Shown piece by piece: positions 53,925 to 62,183 of a stretch of DNA of 64,000 bases. A model generated the notes under the pieces. The model saw only the letters and a program-made list of their open reading frames with translations, searched no databases and was not told the DNA's origin. Source of the stretch: Luteococcus peritonei (GTDB lineage Bacteria; Actinomycetota; Actinomycetes; Propionibacteriales; Propionibacteriaceae). How positions within the stretch are numbered: position 1 is the first letter of the stretch; every line of letters begins with the position of its first letter. Location: contig NZ_BAAAIX010000016.1 of assembly GCF_039526385.1 (NCBI RefSeq), forward strand, positions 145,782 to 209,781, given 5' to 3'. Made by a program: the position numbers and the translations under genes.

Positions 53925-54437
53925 TCAGCGCTCCACGAGGGGGAGGCGGTCGAGCTGCGCGGCGAGGGCCTCGGGCAGCCAGTCCGGCAGGCCGTGCCAG
54001 GCGGCCATCGCGTACCAGGTGGCCAGGATGCACACCACCACGAAGGTCCAGAAGGCACGTCGGGCGGGCAGCGGCCAGTTCTGGAACCAGTCGAGCCACT
54101 TCTTGAACCACATCATCACCCCGTGCGCCCAGCTGAACTCGCTGGACAGCACCAGCAGGCCCAGCATGAACAGCGGGATGCCCCCGGGGCCGGGCAGCCA
54201 TCCGGTCAGCACCGAGGCCACCATCAGCAGGCCGCCGACCAGACCCACGCCGATCCGGTACCAGAACAGCGCCACCGGGCTGCTCCGGATCCGGGCACGC
54301 CAGGCCCACCGGTCACCGTCCTGCGCGGTGCGCAGCAGGTGCGGGCGGGGCTCCACGTCGGAGGCCAGGTCGGCGGGGAATCCGTCCCCGGCAGGTTCGT
54401 CCAGAACCTGCTCGCCCTGGTGACGCTCGTTGTGCAT
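53925..54437 (-). CDS. PGPGW-motif transmembrane protein (TIGR02611-like)
   Basis: A 170-residue membrane protein of unknown function. The hallmark is GWLPGPGGIPLFMLGLLVLSSEF in the second helix; a third helix lies in FWTFVVVCILATWYAMAAWHG. The N-terminal 60 residues are polar and acidic. The ATG at 54437 begins a plausible protein, although the ribosome site is weak. It is divergent from pdxY. Confidence 0.85.
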   Translation of the reverse strand: MHNERHQGEQVLDEPAGDGFPADLASDVEPRPHLLRTAQDGDRWAWRARIRSSPVALFWYRIGVGLVGGLLMVASVLTGWLPGPGGIPLFMLGLLVLSSEFSWAHGVMMWFKKWLDWFQNWPLPARRAFWTFVVVCILATWYAMAAWHGLPDWLPEALAAQLDRLPLVER

Positions 54438-54548
54438 GCGCACCAGAGTGCCAGAGCCGGTGTCGGCCTCCCAAGCGACCACAGGCGGATCCCACCTCCT
54501 CCCCTGGTCGGGGGTCGGTGCCTCCCCGGAGGGCGTGCGGTCGGCTGG

Positions 54549-54554
54549 CAGAAT
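54549..54554 (+). promoter_or_regulatory. -10 element of pdxY (leaderless)
   Basis: CAGAAT is followed by seven bases and the GTG at 54562, matching the spacing seen for lpdA, the lipoprotein and the HhH-GPD gene. This decides the start codon of pdxY. Confidence 0.5.
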
Positions 54555-54561
54555 GGCGCGG

Positions 54562-55413
54562 GTGAGCATCCTGTCCGTCCAGTCCCACGTCGCCTACGGT
54601 CACGTCGGCAACTCCGCCGCCGTCTTCCCGCTGCAGCGGGTGGGGGTGGAGGTGTGGCCGGTGCACACCGTCACCTTCAGCAACCACACCGGCTACGGCG
54701 CCTGGCGGGGTCCGGTGCTGCCGGCCGACCAGGTGCGTGAGGTGGTGCAGGGGATCGACGACCGCGGCTTCCTGGGCCAGGCCGACGCCCTGCTCACCGG
54801 CTACCAGGGCGACGCGCGGATGGGCGAGGTGATCCTGGACACCCTGGCGCTGCTGCGGCGTCGCAACCCGCGGGCGATCTACTGCTGCGACCCGGTGATG
54901 GGCGACACCGCCACCGGCTTCTACTGCCTGCCCGGCATCCCGGAATTCCTGCGGGACCAGGTGGTCCCGCAGGCCGATGTGCTGACTCCCAACCTGTTCG
55001 AGCTGGACTTCCTCACCGGCCGCAGCCCCGCCAGCCTCGCCGAGGTGGTCGAGGCCGCCCAGCAGTTGCGCCGTCGGGGGCCGGGCACGGTCATGGTCAC
55101 CTCGGTGACCACGCCGGACCTGCCCGACGACGTGCTGCGCATGGTGGTCGTCGACCAGGCGGGCGCCTGGCAGGTGGAGACCCCACTGATCGAGGGCTAC
55201 TTCACCGGAACGGGAGACCTGACCGCCGCCATGTTCCTCGCGGGCCTGCTGCGCGGCGAGAGCGCGGCGCAGGCCATGGCCCAGACCGCCTCGGTGGTCT
55301 ACAGCGTGCTGCGGGCCACCGCAGACCTGGGGCGCAGCGAGCTGGCGCTGGTGGAGGCACAGCAGGAGCTGGTCACGCCCAGCCACCGCTTCAGCGCGAC
55401 GCAGATCGGCTGA
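54562..55413 (+). CDS. pdxY: Pyridoxal kinase PdxY
   Basis: A 283-residue ribokinase-fold kinase that phosphorylates pyridoxal in B6 salvage. The N-terminus ILSVQSHVAYGHVGNSAAVFPLQRVG and SNHTGYG are near-identical to the PdxY/PdxK signature. The ATP site is in YFTGTGDLTAAMF, with the catalytic Asp in GTGD. I start at GTG 54562, where the family sequence begins and a -10 lies seven bases upstream; an ATG at 54553 is in frame. One base separates it from the 2H phosphoesterase gene. Confidence 0.94.
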   Translation: MSILSVQSHVAYGHVGNSAAVFPLQRVGVEVWPVHTVTFSNHTGYGAWRGPVLPADQVREVVQGIDDRGFLGQADALLTGYQGDARMGEVILDTLALLRRRNPRAIYCCDPVMGDTATGFYCLPGIPEFLRDQVVPQADVLTPNLFELDFLTGRSPASLAEVVEAAQQLRRRGPGTVMVTSVTTPDLPDDVLRMVVVDQAGAWQVETPLIEGYFTGTGDLTAAMFLAGLLRGESAAQAMAQTASVVYSVLRATADLGRSELALVEAQQELVTPSHRFSATQIG

Positions 55414-55414
55414 G

Positions 55415-55939
55415 ATGCCCGGCTGGCGCGGGCACGGCGTGCTGCAGCTGCCGGTGCCGCCGCTGGAGGACTTCGTCCGCGGTGGAACATCCCACTACGA
55501 CCCCTCCTTCCTGGGCCAGCCGGGACCGGCGGGGGAGAGCTTCGTCCATGCCCATCTGACCCTGCTGGGCCCCTTCGACGTGCTGCCTGCTTCCGAGCGC
55601 GTGCGTCGGGCGCTGCAGGGCCACGGCCCGGTGCGCTTCTGGCTGCGTCGTCTGGACACCTTTCCCAACGGGATCATCCACGCCGTCCCCGAGCCCGACG
55701 ACGGGGCGCGCGGCCTCACCGCCGTGCTGCGCCGCGAGTTCCCCGAGGTCCTGCCCTACCGTGGCGAGTTCCCGGTGCGTCCTCACGTCACGCTGGACGC
55801 CGTCGGCCCGGGGATCGACGAGGACTGGGTCCGAACAGCCACCAGCCGGGTGCTGCCCGTGCTCGTGGTCGCAGACCGGGTGGACCTGGTCTGGTACGAG
55901 TCGGGCGGCACCCGGCTGGTGGAGACCTTCAGCCTGTGA
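55415..55939 (+). CDS. 2'-5' RNA ligase-like 2H phosphoesterase
   Basis: A 174-residue protein with both HxT motifs of the 2H superfamily: H47-L-T49 in HAHLTLLGPF and H124-V-T126 in RPHVTLDAVG. These enzymes hydrolyse or ligate 2'-5' or cyclic phosphate bonds in RNA or nucleotides; the true substrate of stand-alone bacterial members is mostly unknown. The ATG follows the pdxY stop by one base, and the gene ends 12 bases from the convergent MurA-type gene. Confidence 0.88.
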   Translation: MPGWRGHGVLQLPVPPLEDFVRGGTSHYDPSFLGQPGPAGESFVHAHLTLLGPFDVLPASERVRRALQGHGPVRFWLRRLDTFPNGIIHAVPEPDDGARGLTAVLRREFPEVLPYRGEFPVRPHVTLDAVGPGIDEDWVRTATSRVLPVLVVADRVDLVWYESGGTRLVETFSL

Positions 55940-55951
55940 CGCGCCTGCGGC

Positions 55952-57484
55952 TCACTCGTGGAAGACGTCGATGCGCGCACCCAGACGGTTCAGGCGCATC
56001 GGCAGGTCCTCGTAGCCGCGGTTGATCACGTAGACATCGCGCAGCACGGTCTCGCCGCGCGCGGCGAGCGCCGCCAGCAGCAGACAGACCGCGGGACGCA
56101 GGGCCGGCGGGCAGACGATGTCGCGTCCGCGCCAGCGGGTGGGTCCGCCCACGATCAGGCGGTGCGGATCCAGCAGCTGGCAGTTGGCGCCCAGCTTGTT
56201 GAGCTCCAGCAGATGGATGGCGCGGTTCTCGTAGACCCAGTCGTGGATCATCGTCGAGCCCTCGGCCACCGCGGCGATCACGGCGAAGAAGGGCAGGTTG
56301 TCGATGTTCAGGCCGGGGAAGGGCAGCGGGTGGATCTTGTCCTGCGCCGCCTTGAGCTGGGAGGGGTGCACGGTGAGGTCCACCAGGCGGGTGTAGCCGT
56401 TGCGGCTGGTGTACTCCTCGCTCAGCGTGTACTTCAGACCCATCTCGGTGAGCACCGCCAGCTCGATTTCCAGGAATTCGATCGGGCAGCGGGTGATGGT
56501 CATCTCGCTCTCGGTCACGATGGCGGCGGTGAGCAGGCTCATCGCCTCGATCGGGTCCTCGGAGATGTGGTACTCGACGTCGCGGTCGATCTGCTCCAGG
56601 CCGGTCACCTTCAGGGTCGTGGTGCCGATGCCCTCGATCTCCACGCCCAGCATCTGCAGGAAGACGCAGACGTCCTGGACCATGTAGTTCGGCGAGGCAT
56701 TGCGCAGGATGGTGGTGCCGGGGGTCTGGGCGGCGGCCAGCAGCGCGTTCTCGGTGACGGTGTCGCCGCGCTCGGTCAGCGTGATGCGTCGCACCTCGGC
56801 CACCGACTCGTCGTCGACGTTGGCCTGGTAGTAGCCCTCGGTGGCCTCCACCTCGAGACCGAAGGGGCGCAGCACCTGCAGGTGGGGCTCGATGGTGCGG
56901 GCACCCAGGTTGCAGCCGCCCGCGTAGGGGAGCCGGAAGTCCTTGTACTGCTGCAGCAGCGGGCCCATGAACATGATGATGCTGCGGGTGCGGCGGGCCG
57001 CGGTGACATCCATGGCATCCAGGTCCAGCTCGGCCGGGCGCTGCAGCGTCAGGTCGGTGCGGTCCTCGTTCCAGGTGGCCTGCACCCCGATGCTGGTCAG
57101 CACCTCCAGCAGGCGGTTGACCTCCTCGATGCGGGCGATGCCGCGCAGCACGGTCTTGCCGCGGTTGATCAGGCTGCCGCACAGCAGGGCGACGGCGGCA
57201 TTCTTGCTGGAGCGCACCTCGATGGAGCCGGCCAGCTTGGTGCCGCCCTGGATCCGGAAGTTCATGGTGCCGCTGGTGGCCGGGGTGATCAGCGGCGACT
57301 CCAGCGCCTCCGCGATGCGGTTGATCATGTCCAGGCTCAGGTTCTGGTTGCCGGCCTCGATCCGGTGGATCGCGCTCTGCGAGGTGTTGAGCACCTCGGC
57401 GAGCTGGTTCTGGGTCAGTCCACGCTGCTTGCGGGCGTCACGGATCAGGCGGCCGATGGAGGCGGGTGTGGTTTCAGTCACCAT
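55952..57484 (-). CDS. murA: HTH-MurA fusion: UDP-GlcNAc 1-carboxyvinyltransferase with XRE domain
   Basis: A 510-residue protein. Residues 8-62 are a complete XRE-type HTH (IRDARKQRGLTQNQLAEVLNTSQSAIHRIEAG). Residues 72-510 are an EPSP-synthase-fold enzyme of the MurA family, which makes UDP-GlcNAc-enolpyruvate, the first step of peptidoglycan synthesis. Key residues are kept: K94-N95 in SSKNAA, the catalytic cysteine C191 in GGCNLGAR with its arginine, and the conserved aspartate in FPGLNIDNLPFF. Ordinary MurA is about 420 residues and lacks an HTH. The ATG at 57484 starts the HTH. Self-regulation through the upstream palindrome is likely; it may be a second, specialised MurA. Confidence 0.88.
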   Translation of the reverse strand: MVTETTPASIGRLIRDARKQRGLTQNQLAEVLNTSQSAIHRIEAGNQNLSLDMINRIAEALESPLITPATSGTMNFRIQGGTKLAGSIEVRSSKNAAVALLCGSLINRGKTVLRGIARIEEVNRLLEVLTSIGVQATWNEDRTDLTLQRPAELDLDAMDVTAARRTRSIIMFMGPLLQQYKDFRLPYAGGCNLGARTIEPHLQVLRPFGLEVEATEGYYQANVDDESVAEVRRITLTERGDTVTENALLAAAQTPGTTILRNASPNYMVQDVCVFLQMLGVEIEGIGTTTLKVTGLEQIDRDVEYHISEDPIEAMSLLTAAIVTESEMTITRCPIEFLEIELAVLTEMGLKYTLSEEYTSRNGYTRLVDLTVHPSQLKAAQDKIHPLPFPGLNIDNLPFFAVIAAVAEGSTMIHDWVYENRAIHLLELNKLGANCQLLDPHRLIVGGPTRWRGRDIVCPPALRPAVCLLLAALAARGETVLRDVYVINRGYEDLPMRLNRLGARIDVFHE

Positions 57485-57492
57485 CCCAACAT

Positions 57493-57508
57493 AACTCACA
57501 GTTGAGAT
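57493..57508. promoter_or_regulatory. Possible operator of HTH-MurA gene
   Basis: AACTCA-N4-TGAGAT lies 9-24 bases upstream of the start codon, with five of six arm positions symmetrical. The fused XRE domain is the obvious candidate binder. Confidence 0.35.
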
Positions 57509-57713
57509 ATCCATGGCCCAGAAGCCTGAGTGGCACGTGAGAATTGCCCTCAAGTGTCATCAGTCCAAGGCGGTGACGCCCTTGCCGACCGCCTGCTGTT
57601 CGGCGACGCTGCCGACCCGCGTCCAGGGGCCCCGCGGACCGGTGCACGGGCGGGCCGTTCCGGCCTCCGCCGCGGTGCCGGTCCTGGTCATCGGGTGAGC
57701 TCCCGGGGTGCCC

Positions 57714-57719
57714 TAGAGT
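57714..57719 (+). promoter_or_regulatory. -10 element of lpdA (leaderless)
   Basis: TAGAGT, then seven bases, then the ATG at 57727. There is no ribosome site, so the mRNA probably begins at the start codon. Confidence 0.55.
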
Positions 57720-57726
57720 GGACGCC

Positions 57727-59127
57727 ATGAGTGCACATTTCGACGTTGTTGTCCTTGGCGCCGGCCCTGGTGGGTACGTGGCTGCCATTCGCGCCGCCCA
57801 GCTGGGCAAGAAGACCGCCATCATCGAGAAGGAGTACTGGGGTGGCGTCTGCCTGAACGTGGGGTGCATCCCCACCAAGTCGCTGCTCCGCAACGCGGAG
57901 ATCGTGCACATCGTGACCAAGGAGGCCGACACCTTCGGCCTGTCCGGTGAGATGACCGCCGACTACGGCAAGGCCTTCACCCGCTCCCGCCAGGTGAGCG
58001 ACCGCATGGTCAAGGGCATCCACTTCCTGATGAAGAAGAACAAGATCCAGGAGTTCTCCGGCTGGGGCACCTTCACCGATGCCAAGACCATCCAGGTCAC
58101 CAAGGACGACGGCTCCACCGAGGACGTCACCTTCGACAACTGCATCATCGCCGCCGGTGCCACCACCAAGCTGCTGCCCGGCACCGAGGTGAGCCAGAAC
58201 GTCGTCACCTACAAGGAGACGATCCTGGCCGACCAGCTGCCCAAGAGCATCATCATCGGCGGCTCCGGCGCCATCGGCACCGAGTTCGCCTATGTCCTGA
58301 ACTCCTACGGCGTCGACGTCACCATCGTCGAGTACCTGGACCGCATGGTCCCGGCCGAGGACAAGGACATCTCCGCCGAGCTGTCCAAGCAGTACAAGAA
58401 GCTCGGCATCAAGGTGATGCCCGGCACCGCCGTGAAGACCGTCGAGGACACCGGCTCCGGCGTCAAGGTCACCGTCGAGCCCGCCAAGGGTGGCGAGGCC
58501 CAGGTGCTGGAGGCCGACAAGTTCCTGCAGGCGATGGGCTTCGCCCCGCGCACCGAGGGCTACGGCCTGGACAAGACCGGCGTCCAGCTCACCGACCGCG
58601 GCGCCATCGCGATCGACGACTACATGCGCACCAATGTCGAGGGCATCTACGCCATCGGCGACTGCACCGGCAAGATGATGCTGGCCCACGTCGCCGAGGC
58701 CCAGGGCGTCGTCGCCGCCGAGACCCTGGCCGGCGAGGAGACCTTCCAGGTCAACTACGACTGGATCCCGCGCGCCACCTACTGCCAGCCGCAGGTGGGC
58801 TCGATGGGATACTCCGAGCAGCAGGCCAAGGACAAGGGCTTCGAGGTCAAGGTGGGCAAGTTCCCCTTCTCCGCCAACGGCAAGGCCTGGGGCCTGGGCG
58901 AGGGCGTCGGCTTCGTGAAGATCGTGGCGGACGCCAAGACCAATGAGATCCTCGGCGCCCACATGATCGGCCCTGATGTCACCGAGCTGCTGCCCGAGCT
59001 GGTGCTCGCCCAGCAGTACGAGCTGCGCGCCGACGAGATCGGTCGCACCGTGCACGCCCACCCCACCCTCTCGGAGGCCATCAAGGAGGCCGCCGAGGGT
59101 GTCGTCGGCCACATGATCAACTTCTGA
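57727..59127 (+). CDS. lpdA: Dihydrolipoyl dehydrogenase
   Basis: A 466-residue FAD/NAD enzyme, the E3 subunit of pyruvate and 2-oxoglutarate dehydrogenase complexes. The FAD site is VVLGAGPGGYVAA, the redox disulfide C42-C47 in GGVCLNVGCIPTKS, the NAD site IIGGSGAIGTEF, and the C-terminal catalytic His445-Glu450 in HAHPTLSE. All are intact and length is normal. An in-frame GTG at 57718 falls inside the -10 region, so the ATG at 57727 is the start. No E1 or E2 gene is nearby. Confidence 0.97.
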   Translation: MSAHFDVVVLGAGPGGYVAAIRAAQLGKKTAIIEKEYWGGVCLNVGCIPTKSLLRNAEIVHIVTKEADTFGLSGEMTADYGKAFTRSRQVSDRMVKGIHFLMKKNKIQEFSGWGTFTDAKTIQVTKDDGSTEDVTFDNCIIAAGATTKLLPGTEVSQNVVTYKETILADQLPKSIIIGGSGAIGTEFAYVLNSYGVDVTIVEYLDRMVPAEDKDISAELSKQYKKLGIKVMPGTAVKTVEDTGSGVKVTVEPAKGGEAQVLEADKFLQAMGFAPRTEGYGLDKTGVQLTDRGAIAIDDYMRTNVEGIYAIGDCTGKMMLAHVAEAQGVVAAETLAGEETFQVNYDWIPRATYCQPQVGSMGYSEQQAKDKGFEVKVGKFPFSANGKAWGLGEGVGFVKIVADAKTNEILGAHMIGPDVTELLPELVLAQQYELRADEIGRTVHAHPTLSEAIKEAAEGVVGHMINF

Positions 59128-59150
59128 TCCCAGCAGCAACGCGCATTCAT

Positions 59151-59186
59151 CGCCCCGCAGGTGCCCGTCCGGGTGCCTGCGGGGCG
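59151..59186 (+). terminator. Terminator of lpdA
   Basis: CGCCCCGCAGG (59151-59161) pairs with CCTGCGGGGCG (59176-59186), followed by a T-containing stretch (CGTGTCGTTCT). Confidence 0.8.
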
Positions 59187-59248
59187 CGTGTCGTTCTGCC
59201 ACCGGAGAACGGATCGCGGCGGATTCCTGGGGCTGGGCCGGTTCTCGG

Positions 59249-59254
59249 TAGCGT
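59249..59254 (+). promoter_or_regulatory. -10 element of lipoprotein gene (leaderless)
   Basis: TAGCGT, then seven bases, then the ATG at 59262. Confidence 0.5.
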
Positions 59255-59261
59255 GGCGCGC

Positions 59262-60239
59262 ATGTCCTGGACCCACCCCACTCCGATGACCCGACGAGCC
59301 CTGCTGGGTGCCTCACTGGCAGCCGGCCTGGTGGCCTGCTCCGGTGAGGACAAGACCACCTCGGCCACCTCCACCAGCACCGCCTCCGCGAGCGGCGCGG
59401 CGGGCTCTGCCGCCAGCCCGACGCCCACGCCCACCCCGCAGCTCGAGCTGCCTCGAGGCGGACGGACGTTGTTCCCCAGCTACCGCCTGTTCGGCTACTC
59501 CGGCCAGCCCGGCGCGCCGGGCCAGGGTCGGTTGGGCATCGGAGACCTCGACGAGCGTGTCATCGAGATGGAGAAGCGGGCCGCCCCGTACGCGAAGGGC
59601 CGCAAGATCATGCCCATCATGGAGCTGATCGCCACCACGGTGCACGGCTCCGCGGGCAAGGACGGCATGTACCGCAGCCGTACCGACGACGCCGTCATCC
59701 AGGAGTGGCTGACCGTGGCGCGCAAGCACAAGGCCATGCTGCTGCTCAACATCCAGCCGGGTCGCAGCAGCTTCCCGGTGGAGGTCAAGGCCTTCGAGAA
59801 GTGGCTCACCCAGCCCGACGTCGGCCTGGCGCTGGACCCGGAGTGGCGGATGGGCCCCGGGGAGGTGCCGATGAAGACCTTCGGCCACGTCACCGCGCAG
59901 GAGCTGAACGAGACAGCGGCCTGGGTCTCGGACCTGGTGGCCGAGCACGGCCTGCCGGAGAAGGTGATGGTCTTCCACCAGCTCAACCCGGGCGTGGTGC
60001 GCAACGAGAAGGCGCTCAAGCCGGCCAAGGGCGTGGTGATGATCAAGTCCGTGGACGGCATCGGGGGTCCCGGGGCCAAGATCGACACCTACCAGAACGT
60101 GGTCAAGACCATGCCGGCCTTCGTTCATGCCGGCTTCAAGCTCTTCTACCAGGAGGATGTGCAGACCGGCGGGCGGCTGATGACCCCGGCCGAGGTGATG
60201 GGCCTCAAGCCGGTGCCCGAGTACGTCCTGTTCGAGTAA
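59262..60239 (+). CDS. Lipoprotein of unknown function
   Basis: A 325-residue exported lipoprotein. The signal peptide has twin arginines (MTRRALLGASLAAG) and the lipobox LVAC with Cys26, so it should be acylated, with Lnt in this window able to add the third chain. A Ser/Thr/Ala/Pro-rich linker (27-60) leads to a domain of about 260 residues that I do not recognise. It contains FPSYRLFGYSG, MPIMELIATT, LLLNIQPGR, ALDPEWRMGP and FHQLNPGVV, whose evenly spaced acidic and aromatic residues suggest a TIM-barrel fold. The ATG at 59262 is set by the -10; the ATG at 59286 is an alternative. Confidence 0.82.
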   Translation: MSWTHPTPMTRRALLGASLAAGLVACSGEDKTTSATSTSTASASGAAGSAASPTPTPTPQLELPRGGRTLFPSYRLFGYSGQPGAPGQGRLGIGDLDERVIEMEKRAAPYAKGRKIMPIMELIATTVHGSAGKDGMYRSRTDDAVIQEWLTVARKHKAMLLLNIQPGRSSFPVEVKAFEKWLTQPDVGLALDPEWRMGPGEVPMKTFGHVTAQELNETAAWVSDLVAEHGLPEKVMVFHQLNPGVVRNEKALKPAKGVVMIKSVDGIGGPGAKIDTYQNVVKTMPAFVHAGFKLFYQEDVQTGGRLMTPAEVMGLKPVPEYVLFE

Positions 60240-60240
60240 G

Positions 60241-60246
60241 TAGGGT
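60241..60246 (+). promoter_or_regulatory. -10 element of HhH-GPD gene (leaderless)
   Basis: TAGGGT, then seven bases, then the ATG at 60254; it begins one base after the lipoprotein stop codon. Confidence 0.5.
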
Positions 60247-60253
60247 GTGGCGC

Positions 60254-60838
60254 ATGACCGACTTCCACCTCATCGGCGACGAGACGGCCGACGAGCTGCT
60301 GGCCAGCGACGACAACGCCCTGCTGGCCGGCATGTGCCTGGACCAGCAGATCTCGATGGAGAAGGCCTTCGCCGGCCCCGCGGTGATCGCGGAGCGGATG
60401 GGCGGCCGTTTCGACGTCGAGGCGATCGCCGCGATGGACGAGGCGGACTTCGTGGAGCTGTGCGCCCGCAAGCCGGCCGTGCACCGTTTCCCCGGCTCGA
60501 TGGGGGCGCGGCTGCACCAGCTGTGCACCGTGCTGACCGAGGAGTACGACGGCCGGGCCGCGAACCTCTGGGCGGACGGCGACGGGCGCCAGGTGCTGGC
60601 CCGGCTCAAGAAGCTGCCCGGCTTCGGTGACCAGAAGGCCCGGATCTTCCTGGCCCTGCTCGGCAAGCGCCGCGGCCTGCAGGCCTCGGGGTGGCAGCAG
60701 GCGGCGGGGGAGTTCGGCGAGCCCGGCTTCCGCTCCGTGGCCGACATCACCGACGAGGCCTCCCTGCTCAAGGTGCGCGAGACCAAGAAGGCGGTCAAGG
60801 CTGCGGCCCGTGCCGCCAAGCAGGAGACGACGGCATGA
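60254..60838 (+). CDS. HhH-GPD-type DNA repair protein (TIGR03252-like)
   Basis: A 194-residue protein of the HhH-GPD base-excision repair superfamily, in the uncharacterised actinobacterial subgroup. The segment MCLDQQISMEKAFAGP (27-42) matches the glycosylase helix, and the helix-hairpin-helix is LKKLPGFGDQKARIFLALLGK (118-138). The usual Lys/Asp of the catalytic centre cannot be placed with certainty, and no Fe-S cysteine cluster is present. It overlaps the Nudix gene by ATGA, an apt pairing of base repair with nucleotide-pool cleaning. Confidence 0.85.
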   Translation: MTDFHLIGDETADELLASDDNALLAGMCLDQQISMEKAFAGPAVIAERMGGRFDVEAIAAMDEADFVELCARKPAVHRFPGSMGARLHQLCTVLTEEYDGRAANLWADGDGRQVLARLKKLPGFGDQKARIFLALLGKRRGLQASGWQQAAGEFGEPGFRSVADITDEASLLKVRETKKAVKAAARAAKQETTA

Positions 60839-61239
60839 GCCCGCGGCTGGTGGTGGGCGCGATCATCGTCGACGACGATCGTCGTGTGCTCGCTGCCCGC
60901 CGCAACCGCCCCGCCGAGCTGGCCCTGCAGTGGGAGTTCCCGGGCGGGAAGGTCGAGCCAGGGGAGAGCCCGCAGCAGGCCCTGGAGCGCGAGGTGCACG
61001 AGGAGCTGGGCTGCCGGATCCAGGTGCACGCCGAGTTCGAGAGCGTCGACGGGGCCTGGCCGATCAACGACGAGCTGGAGCTGCGCGTCTTCTTCGCCAG
61101 CCTGGTGGCCGGTGAACCCCTGCCCGGTGACAGCCATGACGAGCTGAGCTGGGTGGCTCCGGTCGACCTCGACGCGCTGGTCTGGCTGGAGGCCGACGAG
61201 CCGATCGCCCGGCTGCTGCAGCAGGGTCTGCTGCGGTGA
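60835..61239 (+). CDS. Nudix hydrolase, MutT-like
   Basis: A 134-residue Nudix enzyme. The Nudix box starts at GGKVEPGE near residue 37 and ends REVHEELG at residue 59, in perfect agreement with GX5EX7REUXEEXGU. The short length and opening LVVGAIIVDDDRRVLAARR are like MutT/CTP pyrophosphohydrolases that remove oxidised nucleotides; the exact substrate is not certain. It overlaps its neighbours on both sides (ATGA before, GTGA after). Confidence 0.92.
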   Translation: MSPRLVVGAIIVDDDRRVLAARRNRPAELALQWEFPGGKVEPGESPQQALEREVHEELGCRIQVHAEFESVDGAWPINDELELRVFFASLVAGEPLPGDSHDELSWVAPVDLDALVWLEADEPIARLLQQGLLR

Positions 61240-62183
61240 GCGCGACCCGTCCGGCCCCGGCGCGGCCGGTGGCCATCCTGAACCCGGTGGCGCGCGGTCA
61301 TGCCCGCACCGTCGAGCTGCTCGACCGGTTGGCGCGCGAGCACGGCTGGCCCGCCTGGCGCCACCTGCCCACCACCGAATTCGACTTCGGCGGCAGCCAG
61401 GCAGAGCAGGCGCTGGAGCTGGGCGCAGACCTGGTCGTGGTGGGCGGTGGGGACGGCACCGTGCGGGCCGTTGCGGAGCGCCTGCGTGGCACGCAGACCG
61501 CCATCGGGATCGTCCCGCTGGGCACGGCCAACATCTTCGCGCGCAACCTGGGGCTGTCTCCCCGCCGGCTGGAGGCGGCTGTCGGGGTGGCCATGTTCGG
61601 CAGCCCGCGTCGGTTGGACCTGGGCGTGGCCTGCTTCCGCACCGAGTCCCTTCCCACCCAGGACTCGCGCGAACACCTCTTCCTGGTGCTGGCCGGGCTG
61701 GGCAATGACGCCCTCACCGTCGCGGCCACCCGTCCCGGTCTCAAGCGTCGTCTGGGCTGGTTGGCCTACTTCGAGTCGGGCAGCCGGCACCTGGTGCGCA
61801 GACCGGTGAGGATGCTGGTCCAGCTCGACGACCAGCCGGCGCTGCCGCGGGCGCTGTGGAGCTGTCTGGTGGGCAATGCCCCCCGCATCCCCATGGGCAT
61901 CAGCATCTTTCCCGCACGAGAGCTCGACGACGGACTGCTCGACGTGATGGAGGTGCGGGTCACCCGGCTGCGGCAGTGGTTCCCGATCGCCCTGGCGGGT
62001 GCGCGTCGCCGGGCGGAGAGCCCCTGTCTGGTCCACCACGACGCGCGTCGCGTCCGCCTGGTGCCCGACGAGCCCACCGAGCTGCAGCTCGACGGCGACG
62101 TCTTCGGCCCGGTGGTGGAGGCCACGCTGTCCGTCCACCCCAGATCCCTGCTGGTGAACACTCCGGAAGGAAAGACCCGATGA
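61236..62183 (+). CDS. Diacylglycerol kinase family lipid kinase
   Basis: A 315-residue protein of the DAGK/YegS/LCB5 family, which phosphorylates diacylglycerol or related lipids. The nucleotide site is GGGDGT (70-75), followed by GIVPLGTANIFARNLGL. The second domain has LAGLGNDAL and the C-terminal LQLDGDVFG motif, as in DgkB-type enzymes. The GTG start overlaps the Nudix stop; the stop overlaps the next gene by ATGA. Its partner is an App1-type phosphatase, which may remove the same phosphate. Confidence 0.92.
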   Translation: MSATRPAPARPVAILNPVARGHARTVELLDRLAREHGWPAWRHLPTTEFDFGGSQAEQALELGADLVVVGGGDGTVRAVAERLRGTQTAIGIVPLGTANIFARNLGLSPRRLEAAVGVAMFGSPRRLDLGVACFRTESLPTQDSREHLFLVLAGLGNDALTVAATRPGLKRRLGWLAYFESGSRHLVRRPVRMLVQLDDQPALPRALWSCLVGNAPRIPMGISIFPARELDDGLLDVMEVRVTRLRQWFPIALAGARRRAESPCLVHHDARRVRLVPDEPTELQLDGDVFGPVVEATLSVHPRSLLVNTPEGKTR

